From assembly GCF_001548035.1 (NCBI RefSeq), contig NZ_AP014723.1, forward strand, positions 1,860,001-1,924,000: a stretch of DNA of 64,000 nt. The letters are read 5' to 3'. Below, in pieces: positions 41,711 through 50,935 of this stretch; the stretch's first letter is position 1, and each line of letters begins with the position of its first letter. A program made the position numbers and the translations under genes. A model generated the notes under the pieces. It had not been told where the DNA came from, made no database searches, and saw only the letters and a list, made by a program, of their open reading frames with translations. The stretch is from Sulfurospirillum sp. UCH001. GTDB taxonomy: Bacteria > Campylobacterota > Campylobacteria > Campylobacterales > Sulfurospirillaceae.

Positions 41711-41739
41711 TATCATAGTTAAGTCATTTAACAATGATA
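41711..41739 (+). promoter_or_regulatory. 29-bp dyad operator candidate before hyfA
   Basis: Left arm TATCATAGTTAAG (41711-41723), spacer TCA, right arm TTTAACAATGATA (41727-41739). Eleven of thirteen positions are complementary. It lies between the candidate -10 box and the hyfA start, so it could be a binding site for a dimeric regulator or a hairpin in the 5' UTR. Confidence 0.5.
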
Positions 41740-41801
41740 TGATTTTTAAATTATTGTACTAGATTTATTAATTAAGCCAAACAAACCATAGAGGATAGTC
41801 T

Positions 41802-42452
41802 ATGTCAAAAGTTCATAAATTCGTTATTACGAATCCAGACCTCTGCATTGCATGTAACGCCTGTGTAAAAACATGCGTAAAACATGCCTATATACGTGGA
41901 AAACTCTCCAAAAAAAGACTTGATGTACTCACTTTGGAGAGCGGGAAAATGCCTAACCAATGCCGTCAATGTGATGATGCTCCTTGTGCCAATGTCTGCC
42001 CAACGGGTGCGCTTCGTATTGACAATGCCTGTGTTGAGCTGTGCGAAGAAATCTGTATCGGCTGTAAACTCTGTACCATTGCGTGTCCTTATGGCGCCAT
42101 TAATATTGAGGCAGAATTTCCTCCTTCTGTTATAGAAGAAGTGGAAAGAAATCTAGAAGCTGGCTGTATCAGCGGGCTTAAAAGTATTGCCATCAAATGC
42201 GATATGTGTGTAGGTATAGAAACGGGCCCTGCATGTGTAAGTGTTTGTCCAACAGGAGCACTTGTTATGATTGATCCTGTTCTAGGTGAATGTAAATTTG
42301 GTAAGAAAATCAAAGGCGATATGGCACCATTTTTAAAAGCGGTCGTACCTAATGTCACTTTTGAAAACATCCCAGCACCTGAAGTTAAAAAACCAAAAGA
42401 ACCAAAACCTGCTCCTACTGAAACACCAGAAACCAACAAAGAGGAAGCATAA
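41802..42452 (+). CDS. hyfA: Hydrogenase-4 Fe-S subunit HyfA
   Basis: 216 aa ferredoxin-like electron carrier of the Hyf complex. Several four-cysteine 4Fe-4S sets are visible: CIACNACVKTC near the start, CRQCDDAPCANVCPTGA, CIGCKLCTIACPYGA and CDMC...CVSVCPTGA, indicating four clusters as in HycB/HyfA. The last ~30 residues form a Pro/Lys/Glu-rich tail (PKEPKPAPTETPETNKEEA) not usual for the family. In E. coli this subunit links formate dehydrogenase H to the hydrogenase; here the electron donor is unknown. Stop overlaps the hyfB start. Confidence 0.9.
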   Translation: MSKVHKFVITNPDLCIACNACVKTCVKHAYIRGKLSKKRLDVLTLESGKMPNQCRQCDDAPCANVCPTGALRIDNACVELCEEICIGCKLCTIACPYGAINIEAEFPPSVIEEVERNLEAGCISGLKSIAIKCDMCVGIETGPACVSVCPTGALVMIDPVLGECKFGKKIKGDMAPFLKAVVPNVTFENIPAPEVKKPKEPKPAPTETPETNKEEA

Positions 42453-44392
42453 TGCAAACGATATACACCCTATTTTTGTTAGCCTCACTTCTGTCTCTTG
42501 CTCTTTATAAAAAACCTCTTCTTGCTCAAAAAGTTGGATTTGGTTTAGCAAGTGTCATTTCACTTTATGCGGCGGTTTTTTTCTTTTCAAATTTTGATGA
42601 GACGCTGATTTGGAAATTACCTGGTAATTTCATCAGTTTACCTCAATTTAGACTTGACTCTGTGGGCATGTTCTTTAGTTTTTTAGTGAGTTTCATCGCT
42701 TTTGCGGTTTCACTCTTTAGCTTTGATTATGCGAAATTTTATGAGAAAAAAGCCAATTTAGCAGTCTTTGCTTCACTTTTCAATGCTTTCATTCTCTCCA
42801 TGCTTTTAGTTATCGCTAGTGATAACGTCTTCTCATTTATGCTTCTATGGGAGATTATGACACTTATATCTGCACTTCTTATCTTAATCAATGATGGTGA
42901 AGGCGCATCTAAAAATGTCATGATTTATCTAGGTATTGCTCAAATTGGAGCATCGTGTCTTATGGTTGCGCTTATCATTATGGCAAGCATCGCGGGTACA
43001 TTTGAGTTTAGCAAATTCGATCATCTTGAAATGGGTATGGGCATGAGCATCACGCTCTTTTCACTCTTACTTATCGGTCTTGGCTCAAAAGCAGGTATGT
43101 TTCCTTTTCATGTCTGGTTGCCAATCGCGTACTGTCAATGTCCTTCAAACGCTTCAGCACTCATGAGTGGTGTCATGATTAAAGTTGCTCTGTTTGCGTT
43201 TATCAAATTTTCACTGCTTTTACCACAGTTTGCTTACTTTGGATACATCTTGCTTACTATGGGTGCACTGAGCTGTATCTTTGGCATTATTTACGCGCTT
43301 GTCTCTAACGACTATAAAGCTTCTATTGCGTACAGTTCATGTGAAAATGTCGGTATCATCTTTTTAGGTCTTGGAGGAGCATTTTATGGTCTTGGCACCA
43401 ATTCACCAATCATCGCTTTGATAGGTTTTATTGCAGCCTTTTTCCATATTTTAAACCATGCGGTTTTCAAATCTCTTCTGTTTATGTTAAGCGGCAATGT
43501 CTTCACCGCAACCAATACACGTGATATGGACGCACTCGGTGGTTTACACAAAAAAATGCCAATCACCTCTATCATCTTTTTTGTTACGGCACTTTCTATC
43601 TGTGCATTGCCACCACTGAATGGTTTTGCAAGTGAATGGATTGTTTATAAAACTATGGTTATCGGCGGCATTGAAGAAGGTGCGTCATCACGCTTTTTCT
43701 TCTCGCTCGCGATCATTGCGCTCTCCATTACTGGAGCGATGGCAATCATGGCTTTTTCAAAAGTGTACGGTGCTATCTTCTTAGGTGTCGCTCGCGATAC
43801 AAAATGTGTTGAAGAAGCAAAAGAAGTCTCCTTTAGCAGACTCTTACCACTAGGACTCTTAGCAAGCCTTTGTGTGGGCTTTGGTCTTTTTATGAACGAT
43901 GTTGTGAGTATTCTCTCAAAAATCGTTTTAACCATCATCCCACAAACGAGCGTCAGTACTTATGGCTTTATCTCTATGCCTATCATCGTTATGGTCATGG
44001 TGCTCTGCTCCATTCTGCCTTTCATCTTCCTTTATCTGCTCAAAGCAAACAATAAAGAAGTAAGAGTTACAGATCCTTGGGCGTGTGGTTTTATTTATAA
44101 CAAAAATATGCAAATCGGTTCAAACTCTTTTACAGGTGACATCAGAAAAGCACTGAGCTTCCTTCTTAAACATGAACAAGAGATCAAGCTTGATGGTTAT
44201 TTTTCAAAAGTAGTCTATACGAAAAAAACACATGACCTCTTTTGGGAAAAACTTTATGCTCCTGTGATTGATATGGTGATGCTCATCGCTGACAAGATAG
44301 GCATTTTTCAAAATGGTAGAACCAATCTTTATACGGGCTATATCTTAATCTATCTTTGTTTAGTACTCATTTTTGGGTACTACTATCTATAA
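42452..44392 (+). CDS. hyfB: Hydrogenase-4 membrane subunit HyfB (NuoL/Mrp-like)
   Basis: 646 aa, about 15 membrane segments. The antiporter-like core contains GLGSKAGMFPFHVWLPIAYC and SCENVGIIFLGLG, typical of HycC/HyfB and NuoL-type proton-channel subunits, with conserved Lys and His in membrane segments. It anchors the peripheral arm and may couple H2 production to ion movement. Overlaps hyfA by one base; hyfC follows 12 bases later. Confidence 0.9.
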   Translation: MQTIYTLFLLASLLSLALYKKPLLAQKVGFGLASVISLYAAVFFFSNFDETLIWKLPGNFISLPQFRLDSVGMFFSFLVSFIAFAVSLFSFDYAKFYEKKANLAVFASLFNAFILSMLLVIASDNVFSFMLLWEIMTLISALLILINDGEGASKNVMIYLGIAQIGASCLMVALIIMASIAGTFEFSKFDHLEMGMGMSITLFSLLLIGLGSKAGMFPFHVWLPIAYCQCPSNASALMSGVMIKVALFAFIKFSLLLPQFAYFGYILLTMGALSCIFGIIYALVSNDYKASIAYSSCENVGIIFLGLGGAFYGLGTNSPIIALIGFIAAFFHILNHAVFKSLLFMLSGNVFTATNTRDMDALGGLHKKMPITSIIFFVTALSICALPPLNGFASEWIVYKTMVIGGIEEGASSRFFFSLAIIALSITGAMAIMAFSKVYGAIFLGVARDTKCVEEAKEVSFSRLLPLGLLASLCVGFGLFMNDVVSILSKIVLTIIPQTSVSTYGFISMPIIVMVMVLCSILPFIFLYLLKANNKEVRVTDPWACGFIYNKNMQIGSNSFTGDIRKALSFLLKHEQEIKLDGYFSKVVYTKKTHDLFWEKLYAPVIDMVMLIADKIGIFQNGRTNLYTGYILIYLCLVLIFGYYYL

Positions 44393-44404
44393 GGAGAGGA
44401 CACA

Positions 44405-45331
44405 ATGGATTTTGTTTACTTATTATTACAGCTTGTTTCAGCAATAGTCGTTGCTCCTCTCTTTGATGGTATTTCAAGGAAATTAAGAGCCAAGTTCCAA
44501 TCTCGTATTGGACCAAGTATTTTTCAAACCTATTATGACATTTACAAATTGCTCAAAAGAGGTAGAACCAAATCAAGCAGTACAAGCTACATCTATCAAG
44601 TATCTCCATACTTGCTCTTTATATGTGCTGCAGCGATGTTTTGTGCGTTGCCAATCACTTATGGTGCGCAGTCAGCGCCTTTATCGCAGTTTTCAGACAT
44701 CTTTGTGTTACTCTATTTAGGGGCACTCTTTCGCTTTATCTTTATCGTTGCGGGTATCGATACGGCAAACCCTTTTGCTGGAGTAAGTGCGAGCAGAGAA
44801 GGAACAATAGGCTTTTATACCGAAGAGGTTGCAGTGATTTGTCTCATTGTTGTTATGATGGGTACAGGTAGTACGAGTTTATCGTATATCTCTTCTTTAG
44901 TACAAGAAGGCAGTTATGGTTATGCCGTTCCATCATTCTCCATTGCTTCTACAGCCTTCTTATGGGTCATGTATGTAGAAACCGGCAGAAAACCTTATGA
45001 CTTGGCAGAAGCAGAACAAGAGTTACAAGAGGGCGTTTTGGGAGAGTTTTGTGGTAAAGACTTTGCCATCATTGATATAGCAATCTTACTAAAACAGATG
45101 ACCGTATTAGGATTTTTCCTTGTTATTTTTATGCCATGGGCAGGTCTTGTTGATAATCCGATTTTATCGCTTATCATTTTCTTGGCAGAGATAGGTTTCC
45201 TTTATGTCATGGGTGTTTTTATCGATAACTTTGGACCAAGATTTACGATCAATAAAGGTATGAAACGAACGATGCTCTTTGCGCTTGCGATTTCATGTAC
45301 CTCATTAGCACTCTATATTATGGGAATTTAA
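44405..45331 (+). CDS. hyfC: Hydrogenase-4 membrane subunit HyfC (NuoH-like)
   Basis: 308 aa, about eight membrane segments. NuoH/HycD-type signatures: LFDGISRKLRAKFQSRIGP near residue 20, REGTIGFYTEEVA near 130 and ETGRKPYDLAEAEQELQEG near 195, which contact the electron-transfer arm. It connects the hydrogenase module to the membrane domain. hyfE follows directly; no hyfD lies between, unlike in E. coli. Confidence 0.92.
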   Translation: MDFVYLLLQLVSAIVVAPLFDGISRKLRAKFQSRIGPSIFQTYYDIYKLLKRGRTKSSSTSYIYQVSPYLLFICAAAMFCALPITYGAQSAPLSQFSDIFVLLYLGALFRFIFIVAGIDTANPFAGVSASREGTIGFYTEEVAVICLIVVMMGTGSTSLSYISSLVQEGSYGYAVPSFSIASTAFLWVMYVETGRKPYDLAEAEQELQEGVLGEFCGKDFAIIDIAILLKQMTVLGFFLVIFMPWAGLVDNPILSLIIFLAEIGFLYVMGVFIDNFGPRFTINKGMKRTMLFALAISCTSLALYIMGI

Positions 45332-45333
45332 CG

Positions 45334-45987
45334 ATGGCAAATATAAACATAATCGATATTATCGCTGTTTTGATGATGGGAACGAGTTTTGCGGTATTTG
45401 GTTTGCGTCAGTACCGTCATAGTGTTCTAGCGTATGCCCTGCAAACGCTCCTATTGGTCGCTATCTTTTTAGCCTTATATACAAAATACGGCACGCACGA
45501 GCTTCTTGTCTGGTCAGTGACTGCTTTTATCATTAAAGTTGTTTGTGTACCACTTTACTTGATGAGATTGATTAAAAAGCTGAATCTTGTCGTAGAAGAT
45601 GAGCCTGTTGGAGGATTTTTTATCTCTCCTGTTGTTGCACTTAGCTTTTCACTTGCGGTTGCGATGATGTTCTATAAAGTCTTTATTCACTTCTCAATTT
45701 TTAAAGATGTACTGCCGCTTTTCGCAGCCTCTTTCATCTTTATGATGGGTATTTTTGGCTTTATTTTAAGAACGTCGTTTATCAAACAGATTCTCTCATA
45801 CTGTCTGTTTGAAAATGGCATTCATCTAAGCCTTGCGCTCATGGCCTATACTTCACATGAACTTGTTGAAGTGGGCATCTTAACAGATGCAGTTTTTGCG
45901 GTCATCATTATGAGTATTTTGGCGAAACGATTTTATGCCTCTTATGGAAGTCTTGATACATCTAAAGCGGTTAATTTAAGGGGATAA
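45334..45987 (+). CDS. hyfE: Hydrogenase-4 membrane subunit HyfE (NuoK-like)
   Basis: 217 aa, about seven membrane segments, including the NuoK-like block QILSYCLFENGIHLSLALMAY. The frame opens at 45295, but the start MANINIIDIIAV at 45334, two bases after the hyfC stop, gives the expected N terminus. Structural membrane subunit of group 4 hydrogenases. Confidence 0.88.
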   Translation: MANINIIDIIAVLMMGTSFAVFGLRQYRHSVLAYALQTLLLVAIFLALYTKYGTHELLVWSVTAFIIKVVCVPLYLMRLIKKLNLVVEDEPVGGFFISPVVALSFSLAVAMMFYKVFIHFSIFKDVLPLFAASFIFMMGIFGFILRTSFIKQILSYCLFENGIHLSLALMAYTSHELVEVGILTDAVFAVIIMSILAKRFYASYGSLDTSKAVNLRG

Positions 45988-45988
45988 A

Positions 45989-47458
45989 ATGGATATTTTA
46001 TTATTAATTCTCATCATACCTTTTGTTTGTGGCGTAGTCATGTTTTTGATGCCACAGAAGTTCCAGATTCTTCAAAAAGTACATGTTGTATTGAGTATCT
46101 GTGTTTCAGCACTCTTACTTTCTGCCGTCAGTAAAGTAGTCAATGGAGCCCAACTCTCTATTTTTCATAACTTTATTTTCCTAGACTCTCTAGGTGCTAT
46201 CTTCTTATCGTTGATTGCTATTACTGGTTTGTTGGTCAATATCTATGCAACAACCTATATGAAGTGGGAACTTGAAGATGGTCATATCAACATCAAAGAG
46301 GTCAAAAACTACTTTGCGCTTAGCTTCATCTTTACATGGACCATGAGTCTTAGTGTACTGAGTAATAACATTGCCTTTATGTGGGCAGCTATTGAGGCAA
46401 CAACCCTTGCTTCTGTTTTCCTTGTTGCTGTTAAAAATGACAAAAAATCTACAGAGAGTGGTTACAAATACATCGTTTTATGTAGCATTGGTCTTGCATT
46501 TGCTCTTTACGCAACCATTCTTCTTTACTCTGCTGCCAATGGTAAAATCGATGGTGAAGCGATGCTCTACACCAACCTTCTTGCCAATGCGGCTAATTTA
46601 GATAGCATGGCGTTAAAACTGGTTTTCATCTTTGCACTTATCGGGTTTGGAACCAAAGCAGGACTTGCTCCAACACACACATGGCTTCCAGACGTTCACG
46701 CTGAAGGTCCAGCACCTACATCGGCTCTTCTTTCAGGTGTACTTCTTAAGTGTGCAATGCTAGGACTTATTCGTTACTATGCTGTTGTTGCAAATGGTGT
46801 TGGTTTTGACTTTGTTCAGTCGATTATGATCGTCAGTGGAACATTGACCCTTTTCATTTCAGCATTTTTCTTGATTCGTCAGCACAACGTCAAACGTATG
46901 TTTGCGTATCACTCCATCGCACATATGGGTGTTATTGCGTTTGGTTTGGGTGTAGGCGGTGCGATTGGACTTTTTGCGGCACTCTTTCACTGTGCGGCAC
47001 ACTCATTCACCAAAGCACTTGCATTTTGTTCCACAGGCAATATCGCTAAAATCTATGGAACAAAAGATATGACAAAAATGGGTAGTATGATCCGTATAGC
47101 TCCACTCACAGCTGTCCTTTTTGGAATTGCCATCTGTTCATTGGTTGGTGTTCCTGGATTTGCCATTTTTGTGAGTGAATTTCTCATCTTTAAAGCTGCA
47201 GCCGTAGATGGAAAATATATCTTAATGGGTATTTTTGCACTAGCCTTAGCAATTATTTTTATTGCTGACTTTTCACACTTCTTTTTAGCTTCGTTTGGTA
47301 AAGTTGAAGGAAAAGTCGAACATAACGGTGAAATGAAACTCAGTGAAAACTTACCATTGATTGCTTTAGCTATTTTGATTGTTTCGTTTGGTATTTGGCA
47401 ATTTGATTCCTTTACGTTCCTGTTAGATGAGAGCGTTAAAAACATAGTAAAACAATAA
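45989..47458 (+). CDS. hyfF: Hydrogenase-4 membrane subunit HyfF (NuoN/L-like)
   Basis: 489 aa, about 14 membrane segments. Antiporter-type core: GFGTKAGLAPTHTWLPDVHAEGPAPTSALLSG near residue 215 and FAYHSIAHMGVIAFGLG near 307, the strongly conserved NuoL/M/N signatures with the functional Lys and His. Second ion-channel-like subunit of the complex. One base separates it from hyfE. Confidence 0.92.
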   Translation: MDILLLILIIPFVCGVVMFLMPQKFQILQKVHVVLSICVSALLLSAVSKVVNGAQLSIFHNFIFLDSLGAIFLSLIAITGLLVNIYATTYMKWELEDGHINIKEVKNYFALSFIFTWTMSLSVLSNNIAFMWAAIEATTLASVFLVAVKNDKKSTESGYKYIVLCSIGLAFALYATILLYSAANGKIDGEAMLYTNLLANAANLDSMALKLVFIFALIGFGTKAGLAPTHTWLPDVHAEGPAPTSALLSGVLLKCAMLGLIRYYAVVANGVGFDFVQSIMIVSGTLTLFISAFFLIRQHNVKRMFAYHSIAHMGVIAFGLGVGGAIGLFAALFHCAAHSFTKALAFCSTGNIAKIYGTKDMTKMGSMIRIAPLTAVLFGIAICSLVGVPGFAIFVSEFLIFKAAAVDGKYILMGIFALALAIIFIADFSHFFLASFGKVEGKVEHNGEMKLSENLPLIALAILIVSFGIWQFDSFTFLLDESVKNIVKQ

Positions 47459-47470
47459 TTAGGAATTCCA

Positions 47471-49210
47471 ATGAAATGCGATAAATTTATAGAAGCTCTA
47501 GGAACTAGAGTAAAAATTTTAGAAGTTACACGACAGTATGAAGACCAAGTCACCGCTTTGGTTGAATTAAACGATCTTCCAGAAGCAGTTCGCTTCTTGT
47601 ATTACGATATGGGTGGCTACCTCTCAACCATGATCCCCAATGATGAGAGAAGCATCAACAAACATTATGCCCTCTACTACGCGCTTTCTATGGAAGGTGG
47701 CAAAATGTTTGAAGGTGATGAGATCGCGCAAGATGAAAAGTGCTTTGTTACCGTTAAAGTACTTATCTCTCCTGATAGTTTGACTTTTCCATCGGTAACA
47801 CCACTCGTTCCTGCGTGTGTGTGGTATGAGAGAGAAGCATACGATATGTTTGGACTTATCGCCGAGGGCTTGCCTGATAAAAGACGTTTAGTGCTGAGCG
47901 ATGACTGGCCAGACAATCTTTTCCCACTCAGAAAAGATGCGATGGACTATCGCTATCGCCCTGACATGAAAGAACATTACATGGAGCCTGAGTATGACTT
48001 TTTACGTCCTGAGGGCTCAGGTATTATCGATGTTCCTCTTGGACCATTGCACATTACAGCGGATGAGCCAGGTCACTTTAGACTCTTTTGTGATGGTGAT
48101 ACCATCATCGATGCGGACTACAGACTCTTTTACCAACACAGAGGTATGGAAAAACTGGCTGAAAACCGCATGAACTATGATCAAATGGGTTATTTGGCAG
48201 AACGTGTATGTGGTATTTGTGGGTATGCTCACGCCATTGCATGTATCGAGGCAGCGGAAAAAGCAATCAATTTAGAAATTCCTGCTCGTGCGCAAGCCAT
48301 TCGTGTCATCTGTTCAGAGATCGAGCGTCTTCACAGCCATTTGCTCAACATCGGTCTTGCATGTGAAGTCACCGGTAACTACAATGCTTTCATGCACATC
48401 TTTAGAATTCGCGAATACTCTATGAAACTCGCGGAACTGGTTACTGGAGGACGAAAAACCTACGGAAACGTTGTTATGGGTGGCCTTAGACGTGATATGA
48501 CAGGTATCGAGATCAAAGAGAGTTTACGTATCTTGAAAATCATTGAAACACAAGTCGATGAAGTATGGGATGCCGTTATGGATGACCAACGCCAGATGAA
48601 ACGTTGGAAAGGTGTTGGTATCCTTGATAAACAAGTGGCACGTGATTTCTCACCTGTTGGACCAAACATCAGAGGTAGTGGCATCAAACGTGATACACGT
48701 TATGATCACCCGTATGATTTCTTCAAACAGATCGAGTTTAATGTTGCTGTTGTTGAAGGTGGCGATGTTTTTGCAAGAGAAATGGTACGCTATATGGAAC
48801 TTAAAAGCTCTGTTTCTATCATTCGCCAATGTTTTGAGCTTATGCCTCAAACACCAATTATTGTCGATCCAACCTTCCATGTTAAGCCTGAAAACTACGC
48901 TTTAGCCTATGTTGAAGCTCCACGAGGAGAGAATGTTCACTGGATTATGCAAGGTAGTGCGCAAAAAGTCTATCGTTGGAGATGCCGTGCTGCGACCTAT
49001 AACAACTGGCCAAGTCTTCGTTTTCAATTCCGTGGTAACACGATTGCCGATGCCGCCCTCATCGTTTGTAGCTTAGATCCATGTTACTCATGTACAGAGC
49101 GTGTCACCGTTGTTGACATCAAGAGCAAAAAGAGTAAGATTTTAACCAATAAAGATCTTAAAGAATTTTCTAGAACACTTAAAAATAGCCCGATGAAGGA
49201 TCTCAAATGA
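47471..49210 (+). CDS. hyfG: Hydrogenase-4 large catalytic subunit HyfG
   Basis: 579 aa, NuoC-like N-terminal domain (about 1-170) fused to a NuoD-like [NiFe] large subunit. All four nickel ligands are present: Cys247-x2-Cys250 in RVCGICGYAHA and Cys538-x2-Cys541 in DPCYSC, so this is a working group 4 hydrogenase, not a Nuo relic. The 38-residue tail after Cys541 would be cut by the HycI peptidase after nickel insertion. Catalyses H+/H2 interconversion on the cytoplasmic side. Confidence 0.95.
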   Translation: MKCDKFIEALGTRVKILEVTRQYEDQVTALVELNDLPEAVRFLYYDMGGYLSTMIPNDERSINKHYALYYALSMEGGKMFEGDEIAQDEKCFVTVKVLISPDSLTFPSVTPLVPACVWYEREAYDMFGLIAEGLPDKRRLVLSDDWPDNLFPLRKDAMDYRYRPDMKEHYMEPEYDFLRPEGSGIIDVPLGPLHITADEPGHFRLFCDGDTIIDADYRLFYQHRGMEKLAENRMNYDQMGYLAERVCGICGYAHAIACIEAAEKAINLEIPARAQAIRVICSEIERLHSHLLNIGLACEVTGNYNAFMHIFRIREYSMKLAELVTGGRKTYGNVVMGGLRRDMTGIEIKESLRILKIIETQVDEVWDAVMDDQRQMKRWKGVGILDKQVARDFSPVGPNIRGSGIKRDTRYDHPYDFFKQIEFNVAVVEGGDVFAREMVRYMELKSSVSIIRQCFELMPQTPIIVDPTFHVKPENYALAYVEAPRGENVHWIMQGSAQKVYRWRCRAATYNNWPSLRFQFRGNTIADAALIVCSLDPCYSCTERVTVVDIKSKKSKILTNKDLKEFSRTLKNSPMKDLK

Positions 49211-49746
49211 TGAAACTTCTTGATATCAGTAAAAAATACGGGGAAATTACGCATAAGTACCCGTTTGAGCCTTACAAAGTTGCAGAAAATTTTCGTGGAA
49301 AACCTGCTTATGTATACGATCTCTGCATTGGCTGTGCGGCATGTGGTATCGCATGTCCTTCCAATGCCATTACCGTTGTTTTTAACGATGATAAAAGCAA
49401 ACTGATTTGGGAGTTTGACTGTGGACGTTGTATCTTTTGTGGAAGATGCGATGAAGTCTGTCCAACAGGTGCAATTAAGCTCAGCGAAGAGTTTGAGCTT
49501 GCTGTCAAATTTGATAAATCAGCCCTCATTCAAAGAGGTGAACTGGATGTACAATATTGTACAAAATGCAATAAGCCTTTTAGTGCAAAACGTCTCATTA
49601 AATACAGTTTTGAGTGTTTAAGCAAAGCCAACGTGAGTGAAAAAAGACTTGAAGAGGCTAAAAATTATCTTTGTGTTTGTCCTACATGCAAAAAAACGGC
49701 TACAGTAGAATCATTTACCAGTGGCAAAGAGATGGTGATAGAATGA
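49207..49746 (+). CDS. hyfH: Hydrogenase-4 Fe-S subunit HyfH (NuoI-like)
   Basis: 179 aa with two 4Fe-4S motifs, CIGCAACGIACPSNA and CGRCIFCGRCDEVCPTGA, as in HycF/NuoI, plus a C-terminal Cys-x2-Cys pair (YCTKCNK) and CVCPTCKK that may bind zinc or another cluster. It passes electrons between HyfA and HyfI. Overlaps hyfG and hyfI by four bases each. Confidence 0.92.
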   Translation: MMKLLDISKKYGEITHKYPFEPYKVAENFRGKPAYVYDLCIGCAACGIACPSNAITVVFNDDKSKLIWEFDCGRCIFCGRCDEVCPTGAIKLSEEFELAVKFDKSALIQRGELDVQYCTKCNKPFSAKRLIKYSFECLSKANVSEKRLEEAKNYLCVCPTCKKTATVESFTSGKEMVIE

Positions 49747-50564
49747 AAACATATGAAATGCCAAGAGAAATCGAACTCGCCAATAATTTAGAACAAAAGC
49801 TTGAACTTTTACAGCACATTGGTAGAAGTTTTAGCGTTTTTCGTGTGGATTGTGGAAGCTGTAATGGCTGTGAGATTGAAATTTTTGCCGCTATTACACC
49901 TCTATGGGATCCTGAGCGCTTTGGTTTTAAACTCGTTGCGAACCCTCGTCATGCGGATATCTTGCTCTGTACAGGTCCTGTAACACGTCAGATGTACTAC
50001 CCACTTTTACGTGCCTATGAAGCCACACCCGATCCTAAGATCGTTGTAGCCTTAGGTGCATGTGGTGCAACGGGTGGTATCTTTTACGATGCGTATAGTG
50101 TTCTTAGTGGCATCGATAAAATCATCCCTGTTGATGTCTACATTCCTGGCTGTCCTCCACATCCTGCAAGCATCATTTACGGTCTTACTACCGCCCTTGG
50201 TGTTATGGAGCAAAGACTTCAAAAAGTAAGCTTTGAGGAAGACAACGAAATGCCTCCATTGGTAGCAGATTCTGTTCTTGGAAATACACTCTTTGAAAGA
50301 GATCTACTGGTGCAATCAAAAAGACTCATGAGCTATGTATTTGGACGTAAACTTTACGATAAATACCTAAACGCTCTTGTTAAAAGTGGTAACACGCGAG
50401 ATACGCAAGCGACTAAAATCGCCATTACAGAAGCGATTAAAACAGAAGAAGATCCTAGATATGCGGAGTGTATGGGTATTTTACATAATGAGATTTATAC
50501 CCAATACGTTACATGTACGGAGGAAGATAAAATAGACCTCCATAGAGTGAAATGGGGACAATAA
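49743..50564 (+). CDS. hyfI: Hydrogenase-4 small subunit HyfI (NuoB-like)
   Basis: 273 aa from ATG at 49743 (overlapping the hyfH stop). The proximal 4Fe-4S ligands include Cys37 and Cys40 in DCGSCNGCEIEI, then GACGATGG and PGCPPHP, matching NuoB/HycG. It transfers electrons to the nickel site in HyfG. About 100 residues longer than NuoB at the C terminus (AITEAIKTEEDPRYAECM...), as in HyfI/HycG-type subunits of some bacteria. Confidence 0.92.
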   Translation: MKTYEMPREIELANNLEQKLELLQHIGRSFSVFRVDCGSCNGCEIEIFAAITPLWDPERFGFKLVANPRHADILLCTGPVTRQMYYPLLRAYEATPDPKIVVALGACGATGGIFYDAYSVLSGIDKIIPVDVYIPGCPPHPASIIYGLTTALGVMEQRLQKVSFEEDNEMPPLVADSVLGNTLFERDLLVQSKRLMSYVFGRKLYDKYLNALVKSGNTRDTQATKIAITEAIKTEEDPRYAECMGILHNEIYTQYVTCTEEDKIDLHRVKWGQ

Positions 50565-50565
50565 C

Positions 50566-50919
50566 GTGGTAGTAGTATACAAACTCACCAAACGACATCT
50601 TGATGGCGCTAAATCGGGTGATGCAAAACTCGATCAGATTAAAATTTTCTCTACCTGCATCGGACATGGTGTTGGAACGATAGACTTTAGTGAAAAAGTG
50701 CTTGAGATACCTGAATCTGAATTTCAACAGATTTTAGAGCATGGTGATGAGTATCTAAGATTTAAAATTGGTAACTTGAGCAAATATTTTGAAATTGAAA
50801 TCTTTCCTGAACATGCAGCAAAACTTTTGCCGCATGTCATGGAATGCCCTTTTAAAGAGGTCCTTATGGGCTTAAATGAAGGCTATTTGGTTCTTAGAAA
50901 AGATTTTAACAGTAACTAG
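50566..50919 (+). CDS. hycH: HycH-family formate hydrogenlyase maturation protein
   Basis: 117 aa, GTG start one base after hyfI. The sequence (FSTCIGHGVGTIDFS, ECPFKEVLMGLNEGYLVLRKDF) fits the small HycH family, a chaperone needed for group 4 hydrogenase large-subunit maturation. The assignment relies on family similarity and on its place between hyfI and the peptidase gene. Confidence 0.75.
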   Translation: MVVVYKLTKRHLDGAKSGDAKLDQIKIFSTCIGHGVGTIDFSEKVLEIPESEFQQILEHGDEYLRFKIGNLSKYFEIEIFPEHAAKLLPHVMECPFKEVLMGLNEGYLVLRKDFNSN

Positions 50920-50935
50920 GTGATAGGAGAGACGT

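Noticed and set aside
41553-41801. Sigma-54 promoter before hyfA, as in E. coli hyf/hyc
   Set aside because: No GG-N10-GC pair fitting TGGCAC-N5-TTGC was found; a TATAAT-type -10 box is present instead.
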